A stretch of 64,000 bases of DNA from Nothopassalora personata (GCA_033816765.1 CM066296.1:2418001-2482000), one strand, 5' to 3'; shown: positions 11,801-21,461, numbered from the stretch's first letter. Made by a program: numbers and translations. Notes: generated from the letters alone by a model not told the origin.

Positions 11801-13850
11801 GTAGAAGGGCGAATGTAACCCTTACGCTATAGTTCCGTTAGTAACTTCCGGAGGACAAGTAGCTCGTCTTTAGACATACTATAGAGCGGTCCCTAGGGTA
11901 ATGGTTCCGGGCTTCCGTCGGTTTTCGTCCGTATCTCAATCTTATAGTTAAGGTCGCCGCGGTGCGGAGCTAGTTTATTAGCTTCCCTAGTGGAAAATAG
12001 CGGTAATATATCCTAAAGTTCTAGAGGTAAGCCCTTCTTAAGTTTCTCTCGCGTAGGCAGCTCCTTCTTACTAAGGGCTTTCTTAATATCTTCTACGGTT
12101 ACCGCGGCAATCGTAGCGAAACGGTTACCCGACTCGTGTTCTTCGTAGTTACGTCCTTCGGGTACCTATTTCTTTACTAAGCTATAGTAGTACCGGCGCT
12201 TTTTAGGCGTAGTCCGGATCTAGTTATGCGCCTTCTACGGGTTCCCTAGGATTATAGGGAAGTCTAGATTAGGCACGACGTAAGCATAAACTACCTAGTA
12301 GATCCCGGTAGTTTCTATACGGAAGGCGACTACTCCTTCGATCGAGTTCCGTATCGCCTTCGTAAACCCTATAGCCTTACGGCTCTCGTTACTAACATAC
12401 GTAAGACCGAGGCCTTTCGCTAGGTCTCCGTTAATTACAGCGTAGTATATGCATCCTTTATCGATAAGGGCAAACGTTCCGTAACTTTCGTTTAGGAGTA
12501 CGTCGGTATATATAAGATTCCTATTTATAGAACTCTTAACTACGTTCTACCCCTTTACTAGTGCTTCTTTATCTCCTAGTTCTAGCTTTCGACTAGGAGC
12601 TAGTCTTTTCCTATCTCTCCGGGATCCGACTTAAACCCGTCGTCCTCTAGGATCGGCGCGACCGAGGTCGCATTAATCCTAGTAGGATTGACTGCTACGG
12701 CGTACGGGTATTCCTTTACTCGATGTCCGCTCGCTCTATAGCGGAAGTAGAGCTATTCTTAGCGCCTACGATCCCTCTCCGCGGTATCTACCTATTTTAC
12801 TCTCTACCTCTCTTTATCCTCCTTCCGATCTCTACGACTTCTAGAGCGGCCTCCGCTTGTCCGGGTTAGTGCTATAATAGTGTTACTATCGGCATTAACC
12901 TAGCTACTAGCCGCTCTCGCTAAAGAACGGGTAGTAACTATAGCGGTCGCAATAGAGTCCTTATTATTATCCTTCTATCTCTTATAGGCTACTTTAAACT
13001 GGTCCGTGTCCTCGAGGTTAGTTATAATCCGTTCGACCTCCCCCGTAAACTCGTAGTAGTCCTCCTTCTTTGGTATAGCCGCCGTATATATCCGAACGGG
13101 GTTTGAGAAGGTGTTGCATAGGTAACTAATCTTCGCGTCGTCGCTCTAGTTCTCTCCGCCGGCGCTTAGTAGGAGTCCGTCGAATTTTATCTAGTAATCG
13201 TACTAAGGTTAACCGTTTATATATTTAATCTTAGTAAGCTACTCTAGGGCCTTAGCGCGCTCGTTACTATTACCGAAGACTTTCTCGAGTTACGTAAAGA
13301 ACGTAACGGGGTCCTTCCTAAGTTCGCCGTCTCCCTTATCCTAGAAGTGCCGTATCCTAGTACGCTCTCTCGCTAGTAAGGTGTCGTTAATCGTATCCTA
13401 GTAATACTCCTTAGAGAGCGTCGGTTTTAGGGCGGATCGTACCCTAAAAGAGCTCTTTAACCTTAAGAAGTAATCGCGGAATGTCTCTACCTTACCGTCT
13501 TAGGAAGGGGGGTTCTAACCTCTAGGACCCGACGGTTCTTCTCCGGTGCGCGGCGAGGGCGCGGCGGCGTTTAGCGTCTATAGTAGCTGTCTTATTAGGT
13601 TACTAGTAGTCGTCTCATTATAAACTAGTAGCAAGACTATAGGTGTTAACTAACGTTAAGCGTCTTCCGATTCTTTTAAAGCAGCGCGCGTTATAATTAA
13701 CTCGGCTTACATCTCTTCCTATCGCTAGTACAGTTACTAAAGCATAAGTTAGAAGTTTTCATTCGGGGCACTAGTCCCGGGGTTCTCGCTACCCGGCGAC
13801 GTTATTACGTATCCCGTCTCTTTAATAGTAGGTACCTAGCTAATTCGAAT
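8880..13850 (-). pseudogene. RIP-destroyed gypsy gag-pol polyprotein
   Basis: Read on the minus strand, the following blocks are visible despite stops. A zinc-knuckle remnant sits near 12,700-12,750 (the cysteines read as Tyr after RIP, but the GH pair remains). A protease block around 12,450 has the form A-L-I-D-(S/K)-G-C. The reverse transcriptase YxDD box reads YANDVVIYSD near 11,440. FLGFANYYR lies near 11,180 and the YSKKLNKAEINYDIHDKEM block near 10,900. The RNase H tail ends LVYRPGTEA near 10,690, and the integrase core spans about 9,300-10,100. A chromodomain-like VEEILYAR block lies near 9,050. Domain order is that of Ty3/gypsy chromoviruses. No functional protein can be made. Confidence 0.88.
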
Positions 13851-13863
13851 AGATCGAACTTAA

Positions 13864-14025
13864 TGTTACGGGTAAACGACGTATATACTAAAGTTCTATA
13901 AAGTTTATAATAAGTTCGATATAGAAGAAAGGGGAAGTTATACGCTGTCCGAAGAAAAGGTGTCGGAAGGCAATCCGAACGCATAGGCGTAGCCTATGCT
14001 AAGAAATAGGGGCCCGCTCCTTATA
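13864..14025 (-). repeat. Right LTR (5' LTR in element orientation) of the gypsy element
   Basis: It is 162 bp long and begins TGTTACGGG; its end reads CTTATA where the left copy has CTTACA, so the CA border itself has been mutated. The 5-bp duplication ATATA follows directly. Confidence 0.93.
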
Positions 14026-14400
14026 ATATAGCGTATACTAGCTCTCTTACACGCATCGTAGTCCGTCTAAGCCGGCTTACCTATTAATACGAGTTAGTAT
14101 ATATAGTATAGCGAGTCTACTATAAGACACATACCCTCTTTAGTCTCTATAATACGGCTAGCCTAGTCGAACTTACGTAAATTATTCTTCGTAACCTTTA
14201 TACTGCCCTTATCTGTCTTCTACGAGTCTCCTAGCTATTGTGCCTATATCGACTCGCTTACGTAGTAGAAATCGTCGGTATCGGCGGTACGAGGGTGGCG
14301 GTATGCACTATAGGTTTAAACATTAGTCTACCTACGTGCGCCTAACGAGTCGGAATCGCACTTACGCTATCGTAAGCTATAGTAATAACCGCGTTTATGA
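14026..14400 (-). pseudogene. 5' part of the decayed minus-strand gene split by the gypsy insertion
   Basis: The minus strand holds a frame interrupted only by RIP-type stops. It contains the blocks TKEGMCLIVDSLYY and DACKRASIRYI and runs straight into the gypsy target site. It continues at 7230 and below on the other side of the insertion. Its orientation is opposite to the integrase-like gene, so the outer transposon had at least two convergent genes. No known domain is recognised. Confidence 0.45.
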
Positions 14401-14422
14401 GGGTAAGCGCGGATTGGGTGTA

Positions 14423-14455
<33 letters not shown>

Positions 14456-14467
14456 TCGTTGTCGTTG
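14423..14467 (+). repeat. Microsatellite (CTGTCG)n
   Basis: Five exact CTGTCG hexamers are followed by two TTGTCG variants. This lies in the right arm of the outer transposon. Confidence 0.9.
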
Positions 14468-14598
14468 TTCTAAGGCTAATATCGCTAAGTGAGTCGTCTA
14501 TAGTTAGATTTGTACATGTCGATAAGTGTAGAGTCGAAGAAATAGTAACAGCAGTAGAAGTTGATATACCCGCCGCTATAATGTAACAATAGCAAGTA

Positions 14599-14652
14599 AG
14601 GTGAGCTCCTCAATACTTACTGTCTGCTATTATTAAGGAGCCCAACTCACCT
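14599..14652. repeat. Hairpin-forming inverted repeat
   Basis: AGGTGAG...CTCCT pairs with AGGAG...CTCACCT across about 54 bases. It is subterminal in the outer transposon and may be a transposase-related structural site. The function is not known. Confidence 0.55.
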
Positions 14653-14701
14653 GCGCAGTAGGAGGAAGCGACCATACCGCCGCGACTCGCTACGATTGTA
14701 G

Positions 14702-14767
14702 GCGACAATAGCGAGTCGCAGCAGTATTGTTGTGGCGACAATGGCGAGTCGCAGCAGTATTGTTAAT
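14702..14767 (+). repeat. Two tandem copies of a 33-bp unit near the right transposon end
   Basis: The copies at 14702-14734 and 14735-14767 share the core GCGAGTCGCAGCAGTATTGT. Subterminal repeats of this type often bind transposase in TIR elements; that role is inference here. Confidence 0.75.
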
Positions 14768-14814
14768 GGTCGTTGAGGAAGAGCGAGTGCAGCGAGTGAG
14801 GATTTCGAATACGC

Positions 14815-14846
14815 GTATTTGCCGGTTTTGTAAGCCTAGGCCACCG
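14815..14846 (-). repeat. Right terminal inverted repeat of the large transposon
   Basis: This is the partner of the left TIR, identical over 30 bases in reverse complement, with one mismatch in the outermost two bases. The 8-bp target-site copy CCATAGGA follows at 14847-14854. It ends 108 bases before the ECO1 start codon. Confidence 0.93.
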
Positions 14847-14954
14847 CCATAGGAGTCAGGGATCTGCATGCATGACGAAGACGCGTTTGAAATGACAAAC
14901 ACGCGCGACGCTGTCATAGTACAGTAGCATCTTACCTTCTGTTTACTCCAGTAC
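14847..14954 (+). promoter_or_regulatory. ECO1-side half of the split divergent promoter
   Basis: Only 108 bases separate the right end of the transposon from the first ECO1 ATG, with the target-site copy at 14847-14854. The ECO1 core promoter must lie here or inside the transposon end. No RIP decay is seen in it. Confidence 0.55.
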
Positions 14955-16244
14955 ATGTTTCCCCAAAATGCTGCCACGATGACAAACCCGACTGCGCTGA
15001 AGTCCGACTCTGCAGCGCCCTCCTCAACACCTCTACGCGACGATGCTGTCTTCTCGGACGAGCCCACGCGCTGTAACACTCCGCCCAGCAGTCCGCCAGG
15101 ATTTCCCTGGGAACGAGACGGAAAGCAGGAAGAGGGCGACGCAAAGCCATCGACGATAGCTGCTCCGCCTCAGAAACCGGTCCAGAACGCGTTCTCTCTG
15201 CTGGGCAAGAGGAAAGCATTGGTCACCATCACCGACAATGCGCGTCCCAAGAAACAGCAGAAAGCAGCATGCGAGTCGAGCTCCAAGGCCGGCACCTTGA
15301 TGCAGATGCAAATGTCCCTCGGCCAGGAAGTCCAAAAGAAATGCAAGCAATGTGGCATGGAGTACACAGCCTCGTCTGCCGAGGATCGAAAGCTGCACGA
15401 CAAGTTTCACAGGCAGAATACGGAAGGCTATGATGTGGGCAAGGACTTTGTCAAACAGACCGATCGGCGCCTGCTTATGAAAGTGAAGAGCAACGGCGAT
15501 GCAATACTGCGGGTCAACTGCTTTGACAAGCATCACCGGCAGAAGAAAGCACAGGCTGCATTGGAGATCGTGCAGCGAGAGCTGGGTGCTGTGCCGATTC
15601 CAGAGGTCGACGTGTGGGGGAAGGACGCGATCAAGGAGGGCTCGGAGAACCATCTGGAGCCCAAATTCGACGCGTTTCTGTACGTCCATAGAGCCAAGTG
15701 TGTCGGATTCCTGCTCACAGAGCGGATCGAGGAGGCGTTCGAGGTGGTGCGTCCTGATGTTGTCGTGTCAAAGAGTGCTGCTACTGGATCGACGTCAACC
15801 ACCGGCAGCAAGAACGCCCTCGCAGCCCTCAAAGCCCGCAAAGAATCCTTAGCCCAAGACCTCGCAGAAGCCGAACGACACCCCATCCAGCTCTCATCCA
15901 ATCCTTCGCCAGCAGTCATGGGCGTATCTCGAATCTGGACATCACCGACCCATCGTGGCCAAGGCATCGCGAAGTCACTCCTCGACTCTGCCGTGGCGGC
16001 CCACAATGCACGCCCCGCTCATGACATGAAATCTCGAAAGGAGCTGCTGGAGGAAGCTGCAGTGGAGGAGGCTACAGGAGTAGATACCTCTTACAAGCGC
16101 ATCCATGCCAATGAGCAACTAATGATGATGAAGAACATTGAGAGTAAGGACTTGGTAGCGTTCAGCCAGCCGACAGAAGCCGGAGCGAAGCTGGCGAGAA
16201 AATGGACGGGCAAGGCGTACGGGTGGAAAGTCTACGTTGGCTGA
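14955..16244 (+). CDS. ECO1: Cohesin N-acetyltransferase Eco1/ESCO
   Basis: This is a single-exon gene of 429 residues. Eco1 acetylates the Smc3 head during S phase to lock sister-chromatid cohesion, and it acts in the nucleus at replication forks. A disordered N-terminus with a conserved NAFSLLGKRK patch precedes the characteristic C2H2 zinc finger (CxxC...HxxxxH, residues about 130-152). The GNAT acetyltransferase domain follows, with the acetyl-CoA loop around HRGQGIAKSLLD (about residue 331) and the C-terminal catalytic block DLVAFSQPTEAGAKLARKW, typical of Eco1. A second ATG at residue 9 could also serve as start. The gene is intact despite the 12-kb transposon 108 bases upstream. The last 22 bases of the gene are imperfectly repeated 50 bases downstream. 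Confidence 0.95.
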   Translation: MFPQNAATMTNPTALKSDSAAPSSTPLRDDAVFSDEPTRCNTPPSSPPGFPWERDGKQEEGDAKPSTIAAPPQKPVQNAFSLLGKRKALVTITDNARPKKQQKAACESSSKAGTLMQMQMSLGQEVQKKCKQCGMEYTASSAEDRKLHDKFHRQNTEGYDVGKDFVKQTDRRLLMKVKSNGDAILRVNCFDKHHRQKKAQAALEIVQRELGAVPIPEVDVWGKDAIKEGSENHLEPKFDAFLYVHRAKCVGFLLTERIEEAFEVVRPDVVVSKSAATGSTSTTGSKNALAALKARKESLAQDLAEAERHPIQLSSNPSPAVMGVSRIWTSPTHRGQGIAKSLLDSAVAAHNARPAHDMKSRKELLEEAAVEEATGVDTSYKRIHANEQLMMMKNIESKDLVAFSQPTEAGAKLARKWTGKAYGWKVYVG

Positions 16245-17222
16245 ACAGAGACAATCCGTACCAAAGGGAAGAAACGCTCAAGTGTACATTGGCTGAACTG
16301 CAGAGATAAATTTTCCCCCCTAACGACAGTACAGTACCAAACAGGAACCAGATCCCGCAATAAAACTGTGCTCCATACCCCATCCCATTCCCCACTTCTC
16401 TCCCACCATCACTCCAAAACGCCAGAGGAAAAAACCTCCCCATCCCTCAACGTCCCTACGATCCCATGTACAGTAGCGTCTCAATGTCAGAGCTCGCCTC
16501 CTGGGGACCAAGGCGGATTGCATGCTGGACCGCAGCTGACTTTATTCACTCATGATCTCCTCCAGAGCGTCGATCGTGAAAGCTTTGCAGCCGGATTTGC
16601 TGTACGATGAGCTAGCTGCTACCGGACTGACTTGACTCGTCATCCCGTCCGGAGTGGTGCTTACAGACTGCAGCTGCTTGGGCTTGGTGGAGGGGTTGTT
16701 GATTGATCGGAGAGGCTAGCGTGGTTATCGGTATAAGGGAGGCGAGAAGGGTTGTGGGGGGTTGCATGGTGGGGGGACTGTTGTTGGGAGGAGGGTTTGT
16801 CGTGGTGATGGGGCGGTGGTGTTGTGGTTGTGGTTGGGGTTGGGGATGAGGTTGGTGGGTGGGGTGGGGTGGGGTGGGGTTCGGGGAGATTGAGGGGTGT
16901 GATGAGATGGGGTGGGGTGTAGGGATTTGAGGTGCTGGAAGGGAAGATGGTGAAGGTGGGGTTGGGGGTGGAGGTGATGGATATGGTTTGGTTTGGTTTG
17001 GTATGGTATGGTATGGTATCTTGCCCAGGCGATTCATCTCGTTGGCAAACATTCTCTTTTGAGATTTTGAATGTACGTCCATCATCCCGGATCGACCTCA
17101 CTCGCTGAACAGGCTTAGGCAGTGTTGTGGTGCAGATTGTCTGTTGGATGCAGAGATACTATGCTTTGCTACCGCGATTTCTCACACACCCCTCGTCAGC
17201 CCGACATCGCCTCCCCTCACCC
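16245..17222. other. Convergent intergenic region with G-rich low-complexity tract
   Basis: This lies between the 3' ends of ECO1 and the TAP-like hydrolase gene. Bases about 16,730-17,015 are strongly G/T-rich on the plus strand. They include consecutive GGGGT units at 16,853-16,887 that could form a G-quadruplex, and a TGGTT/TGGTA microsatellite at about 16,983-17,020. Frames crossing it give only Pro/Thr/His-rich or Gly-rich low-complexity peptides, so I call no gene. Confidence 0.6.
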
Positions 17223-19023
17223 TCACAATCTAAACCTCGCCGGCGGCACCCCAGCACTAACCCCACTCGCACTCCCCTCCACCGGAACGCCAAACACATC
17301 CGCCCAAGTCGTATTCCCGTAAGGCTTCGACTCAACCTCACAGACTCTTCCCACCTCCGGCAGCGTCCCATTCGAGAAGTACTCCCTCACAGTCCGCCAC
17401 GTGCACTCGCTCGGGAGGCCCAGACTAGCATGTCCATACCCATTAATCTCCGTCACGACGCTGCCTGCGAACGTACTACTGAGATTCTGCGCGGAGCGGA
17501 GAGGGGTGTGGCCATCGAATCTGTTACCGAGGAAGAGGACGGGGTTAGCGGTGTCAACGTCAAAATTCCCGGTGAAGCGCTCCGCAGGCTCAATCTTCCA
17601 CTGTGCACAAGCGGACATGGTGCCGACTGTCGCGTCTCCCATGATGCTGCTGATGTTGTAGAGGCAGTCGATGGTGGGTTGGAAGTCGTCAAGAGTGGCA
17701 GCGCCGGGGAAGCGGTCACCACAGTGGATTCCCAACAGAGACTGGGTGAGTTTGATCGTATCGAGAGGTGAGGACTGGCCTTCGCTAGCGATGGATGTGG
17801 CTATCGCTTCGAGGCCGGAGGTCTGGTTGGTGAAGAGCATATCCAAGATCGTGACGAGGCCAGGCCAGTTGGTGGGTCCGTAGATTGCTTGTTGGATTAG
17901 ACCTTTGAGGAGGGCGTAGTCGATGAGAAGTTGGCCGATGGCGATAGGGCGGGATTTGAGCTCCTCGAGGAGGGTCCAGGTTTTTGCTTCGAGTTGGGGA
18001 CCGGTCACGTTGTTTTTCGCGAGAGGACAGGCTGCCTCGCCGGCTTCGATGCAGGTGGAGAAGATTCCAGCAAAGACTTTGTCGGAGTCGGTCCATTCTT
18101 CAAAGTCGGCTAGGGCGTGATAGTACTCGTGAGGGTTCTGGACGCCGTCGAGGACCATGCGGTCGATTCTGTCGGGGAACATTGCGGCGGTCGTCGCGCC
18201 GAGGGTAGTGCCGTAGGAAAGGCCCCAGTAGCGGAGCATGCCGTCTTCGCCAAGAGCGTCAACTACGCTCATGAGATCCCTTGCTCCGAAGGGAGTGCTG
18301 ACGTATCTTCCAGTGTCGTTCATGGTTTGTGCACAGGTTGTGGTGTCGATCGTGCCTCGTGCCCAGATTCGTCCCTGTCCAGTCTCGGACGAATTACTTG
18401 AAGCTTGGCCTTGAACGACGGTCAAAGCTTCGACGTCTGTCTTGACACAGAGAAAGGGAATAGTGTCGCCAGTGCCACGCGGGTCGAAAGCGATAAGGTC
18501 GTATTCTCCTCCGGTCAGACTGTACCCATGTCAGCTGTGTACTCAGTCATTTCAGCATTGAGTGATTGAGTGCTGTACGGCCACCCAGTTCAAGAGTCCT
18601 ATGTGCTCTGTCTCTGTCTCTGAATGTCGATACTTACTTCCGTAAGACTGCGGCTTGCTCTGCCAGCGTACCTCTTCCCGTTGCGCCTGGTCCACCGAAG
18701 TTGAACTGAATGCTACCCTTCGATGGCTGCGTTGCTATATTCAATCAGCTTTGTTGTGAGTGCACGAAGTGTAGTCACACACCAGCTGGTACCCTTGCCA
18801 GCTCAAGCAGTATAGTGGCCTTGCTGGCTGCATCGCTATAGTCCAGGGGCACCCTTAGTGTCGCGCAATCCATGGGCAAAGTGCCATTCACTTTGGTCTG
18901 GTCGCAGAGGCCCCATCGAATACCGCTGACTCTGCTCTCTGTTGTGCCGTTGCTTGCTGTGCTGTTACTGACGGCAGCGACGATGCCGAGGACGAATGGG
19001 AGTGTTGAGCTTGTTGATCGCAT
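17223..19023 (-). CDS. Secreted alpha/beta hydrolase, tripeptidyl aminopeptidase (TAP) type
   Basis: Three exons, 19023-18783, 18734-18638 and 18519-17223, give 544 residues; both introns are GT-AG (48 and 118 nt). The N-terminus (MRSTSSTLPFVLGIVAAVS) is a signal peptide, and many N-glycosylation sequons follow. The fold signature GGPGATGRGT (oxyanion region), FDPRGTGDT and the nucleophile elbow GLSYGTT (Ser214) mark an alpha/beta hydrolase. The C-terminal TAP-like domain holds the likely catalytic Asp (NRFDGHTP) and His (GYGHASLG). Related enzymes of Streptomyces and fungi release tripeptides or hydrolyse esters. The true substrate cannot be read from sequence. It is divergent from the Zn2Cys6 gene 678 bases away. 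Confidence 0.88.
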
Positions 19024-19701
19024 GGTAGTTGATGTCCTCTGAGGTCGTTCCGGTTCGACTGATCAAAGTCCTGTTGCTCGTTTGTGTGATGAACCACAGG
19101 CATAAGTTGCCCAGCAGCAGCCATGATATATACTGGTTGTCCTCTTGCCGTTTAGTGGTCAAGGCTCTCGCAAGTAATTTACTGTAATCCTATTTTAGCT
19201 GATCGCGGCAGTGCCAACTTCAGAGCTGAAGATGTAGCTGCCACAATGACCGGCATCGCGAATGCGAATACAGATGGTATGTATGCATGTTGCCCACTAT
19301 AGTCGTATCTTCGACACCTGCACGTGGCGTAGTCGTAGTCGTATTCGTTGTATGCCGCTAGTGTTGGTGCTAGACCGAGTGAAGATGTGATCGCTGCGGC
19401 TGAGAAGTGGTACAGACTCTCAGCTTCTTACTTCAAAGTGTTTTCGTTTTCGTATATCAATGGCGTCGCCAATCCGTAGTGGCAACAGTAGGACCAAGAT
19501 TCGACGAAAGAGACTGATGTCATCGTTGGAGAGTCACTGCTCCCCGGACAGGTACCGGAACAGACTTTGGTGTACGTCGGATCCCAAGTCATGCATGCTG
19601 GATCATTACGCATATGGCATGTCGCTGACCTACCGATAGTCTCGCAGGACGCTGCGCAGGGGCGAGGTCATATTGCACGAGCGAGGCAATAATCTTGAAT
19701 C
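19024..19701. promoter_or_regulatory. Divergent intergenic region between TAP hydrolase and Zn2Cys6 factor
   Basis: These 678 bases separate two divergently transcribed genes. A cysteine-containing 61-codon frame on the minus strand (19428-19613) lacks a signal peptide and looks accidental. No factor sites were assigned. Confidence 0.4.
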
Positions 19702-20919
19702 ATGCCACCACGAAGATCACACAACAAGTCCAGGCGTGGGTGCCTGACGTGCAAGCGGCGTCGCGTGAAATGTGACGAGGCGGGACCACCTTGTACGAAT
19801 TGCCGGACCAGGAGTACCGAATGCCAATACGCAAGCACTACACCGGCCAACAGCTCTGTCGGTGCACACGCCGGCAGAAGAAGCGCTAGTCCGAACGCCA
19901 GCCTCGATCGAATGTCCTTGGCTAGTAGTCGCAACTACACGGAGATGCAGCTTATGCACAGGTGGACTACGGTGACGTACTTGTCCATCGCGACGGAAGT
20001 GGCAGACGACTGGCTAATCTGGCAACGCGATGCTCCCGTGGTGGCCTTGAGATATGACTGCCTCATGGACACGATCATGGCGTTGACGGCGTTCGAGATG
20101 GCACACTCTTTCCCGCAAGATGCCGTTCGATGGATGAATGTGGCGCTCGGCTACCAGGGCTCGGCGTTCCATAGCTTCCGTGACCAGCTGCAGGCATCAA
20201 GTAGCGACGAGTACGATGCCATGATCTACTCGTCTGTACTGTTGATGGTCTTGGCAATGGCCTCTGCAACCAACTCGGTCCTGGCGCATGCTCGATTGGA
20301 CAGTACAATCGATCATTGTATGGCGCACCACGAGCTTGTCGTCGGTGCAGCATTAGTGATGACGAAGGACGGACCTGACAGGTACAAGACGCACCCACTC
20401 TGGAGCAAACTGCCCGACTTCTTGAACTTGGAGAAGCAGCCTCTCGAGCCAGAAGTCGAGGATGTGTTGAAGAAGATGGAGGCATTGAACGAAGCTCGAG
20501 GACCGGCCAAGAGTGATGCGGGCTTGGTCGAGCAGATGCCATCGCCGCCGTACATTGGCTGCAAGACGGCGCTCGTCTGGTCGAGATACATGCTGCAGGC
20601 GTGCACATCAGACTTACTTCGCAGCTACAGTCTCGGATGGTTGACCTGCTGCGGGAAAGACTACATTAAAGCCGTCAAAGACGGCGACCGGGTGGCACTG
20701 CTGATGATGCTATTCTGGGGAGTACTGTTACATCCTTTGGGTAAGGATTACTGGTATGGTAAAGGATTTGGGGAGTCGCTGGTCGACGAAGTCTCGGAAG
20801 CGGTCCAGTGCGATGTCGATCAGTGTGGAATGGATGTGATTCAGTGGGCCAAGCATGAGATGCGGAAGACGGACGGCAGGAAGGAGGCAAGCCCACAAGA
20901 CTCGTTGTTTGGAGCATGA
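19702..20919 (+). CDS. Zn2Cys6 fungal transcription factor
   Basis: This is a single-exon gene of 405 residues. The N-terminal binuclear zinc cluster has six cysteines at 14, 17, 24, 31, 34 and 41 (CxxCx6Cx6CxxCx6C), preceded by a basic arm, so the protein should bind DNA in the nucleus. The remainder is helical and resembles the short Zn2Cys6 proteins related to sterol-uptake regulators (Upc2-like: a small regulatory domain without the long middle homology region). The target genes are unknown. The neighbouring secreted hydrolase is divergently oriented and could be co-regulated, which is only inference from position. Confidence 0.88.
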   Translation: MPPRRSHNKSRRGCLTCKRRRVKCDEAGPPCTNCRTRSTECQYASTTPANSSVGAHAGRRSASPNASLDRMSLASSRNYTEMQLMHRWTTVTYLSIATEVADDWLIWQRDAPVVALRYDCLMDTIMALTAFEMAHSFPQDAVRWMNVALGYQGSAFHSFRDQLQASSSDEYDAMIYSSVLLMVLAMASATNSVLAHARLDSTIDHCMAHHELVVGAALVMTKDGPDRYKTHPLWSKLPDFLNLEKQPLEPEVEDVLKKMEALNEARGPAKSDAGLVEQMPSPPYIGCKTALVWSRYMLQACTSDLLRSYSLGWLTCCGKDYIKAVKDGDRVALLMMLFWGVLLHPLGKDYWYGKGFGESLVDEVSEAVQCDVDQCGMDVIQWAKHEMRKTDGRKEASPQDSLFGA

Positions 20920-21461
20920 GGGCAGGCTATATATCCGCGTTGCCCGTCACCGTAGGGCACAACGCCGCCACACAGGTGCTTGACCCGATGATCGCCCATT
21001 GAACCTACGCCCACCCACGTCGTACATGCGGCATGTCAACTAGTTCTGTGGTGTGGTGAAGTCTTCACCTTTGATAGCTATCATAAATGGAGGAAAATTA
21101 CCTGAAACGTTACCCACTTGGTCAATAGCTATTAATACTGTGTCATGTGGTTGATCCAAAATGCTGTGTATGTTGCTGTAAACTAGGCTTTTAACCTCTA
21201 CAAAACAATGTGGAACGAAACGTCTTTCAAATTCTTCCCTGTGGTGACATCCGTCCGGGTGTGAAGCATCATGTCATGGTCGTAGCTGTAAGCAGACTAC
21301 ATACGACCGAAGAAGGAAGGAAGGAAGGAGAAATGGTGTTGATCCCTGTTCGGCAGGGAAAGTCCGCGACGATGACGTCAATGTATCGATGAGCGCGTCT
21401 CGTTCGCGTCTCGGTCAGCATCATTTCCATGCATAGCACAAGATGAAGTCGATGGATCAAG
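20920..21461 (+). promoter_or_regulatory. Intergenic region upstream of DNA ligase I
   Basis: No gene was found in these 542 bases. A purine run (GAAGGAAGGAAGGAAGG) lies near 21,315-21,330. A short frame upstream of the ligase ATG (21443-21625) overlaps its start and is out of frame, so it could act as an upstream ORF. The last bases before 21462 presumably form the ligase leader. Confidence 0.35.

Larger units (their letters stand above)
7236..14025 (-). mobile_element. Ty3/gypsy (chromovirus-like) LTR retrotransposon, full length, RIP-mutated
   Basis: The element is bounded by 162-bp direct LTRs and flanked by the perfect 5-bp target duplication ATATA (7231-7235 and 14026-14030). Genes read on the minus strand, so the 5' LTR is the right-hand one. 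In order, decayed gag with a zinc knuckle, aspartic protease, reverse transcriptase, RNase H, integrase and a chromodomain-like tail can be followed, all full of RIP-type stops. The two LTRs differ at only five positions, all transitions, which points to a fairly recent insertion or to poor RIP of the LTRs. It sits inside the outer DNA transposon. Confidence 0.93.
2832..14846. mobile_element. Large TIR DNA transposon with nested LTR element (composite 12.0 kb)
   Basis: The two ends are inverted repeats: 2834-2863 matches the reverse complement of 14815-14844 over 30 bases without mismatch. The outer bases read CAGTGGCC on the left and CGGTGGCC on the right. The flanks carry 8-bp near-duplications, ACATAGGA and CCATAGGA (7 of 8 match). 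An 8-bp duplication with a CAGTGG-like end resembles hAT elements, but the decayed plus-strand gene inside looks like an integrase-core protein rather than a hAT transposase, so the superfamily is left open. Without the nested gypsy element (6,790 bp plus 5-bp duplication) the transposon is about 5.2 kb. Almost every CA and TG has become TA, which is typical of RIP, so it cannot encode an active product. Confidence 0.9.

Noticed and set aside
14423..14467. CTGTCG repeat as part of a CRISPR-like or telomeric array
   Set aside because: It is a perfect hexanucleotide microsatellite without spacers and unlike fungal TTAGGG telomere repeats.
16612..17101. Pro/Thr/His-rich frames of 146-157 codons on the minus strand
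   Set aside because: They arise from the G/T-rich low-complexity tract and have no domain or convincing start context.
18040..18401. Plus-strand frames opposite the TAP-like hydrolase
   Set aside because: They overlap the catalytic exon in antisense and show no domain.
19428..19613. Small cysteine-containing protein (61 codons) as an effector candidate
   Set aside because: No signal peptide, and located in a divergent promoter; nothing supports expression.
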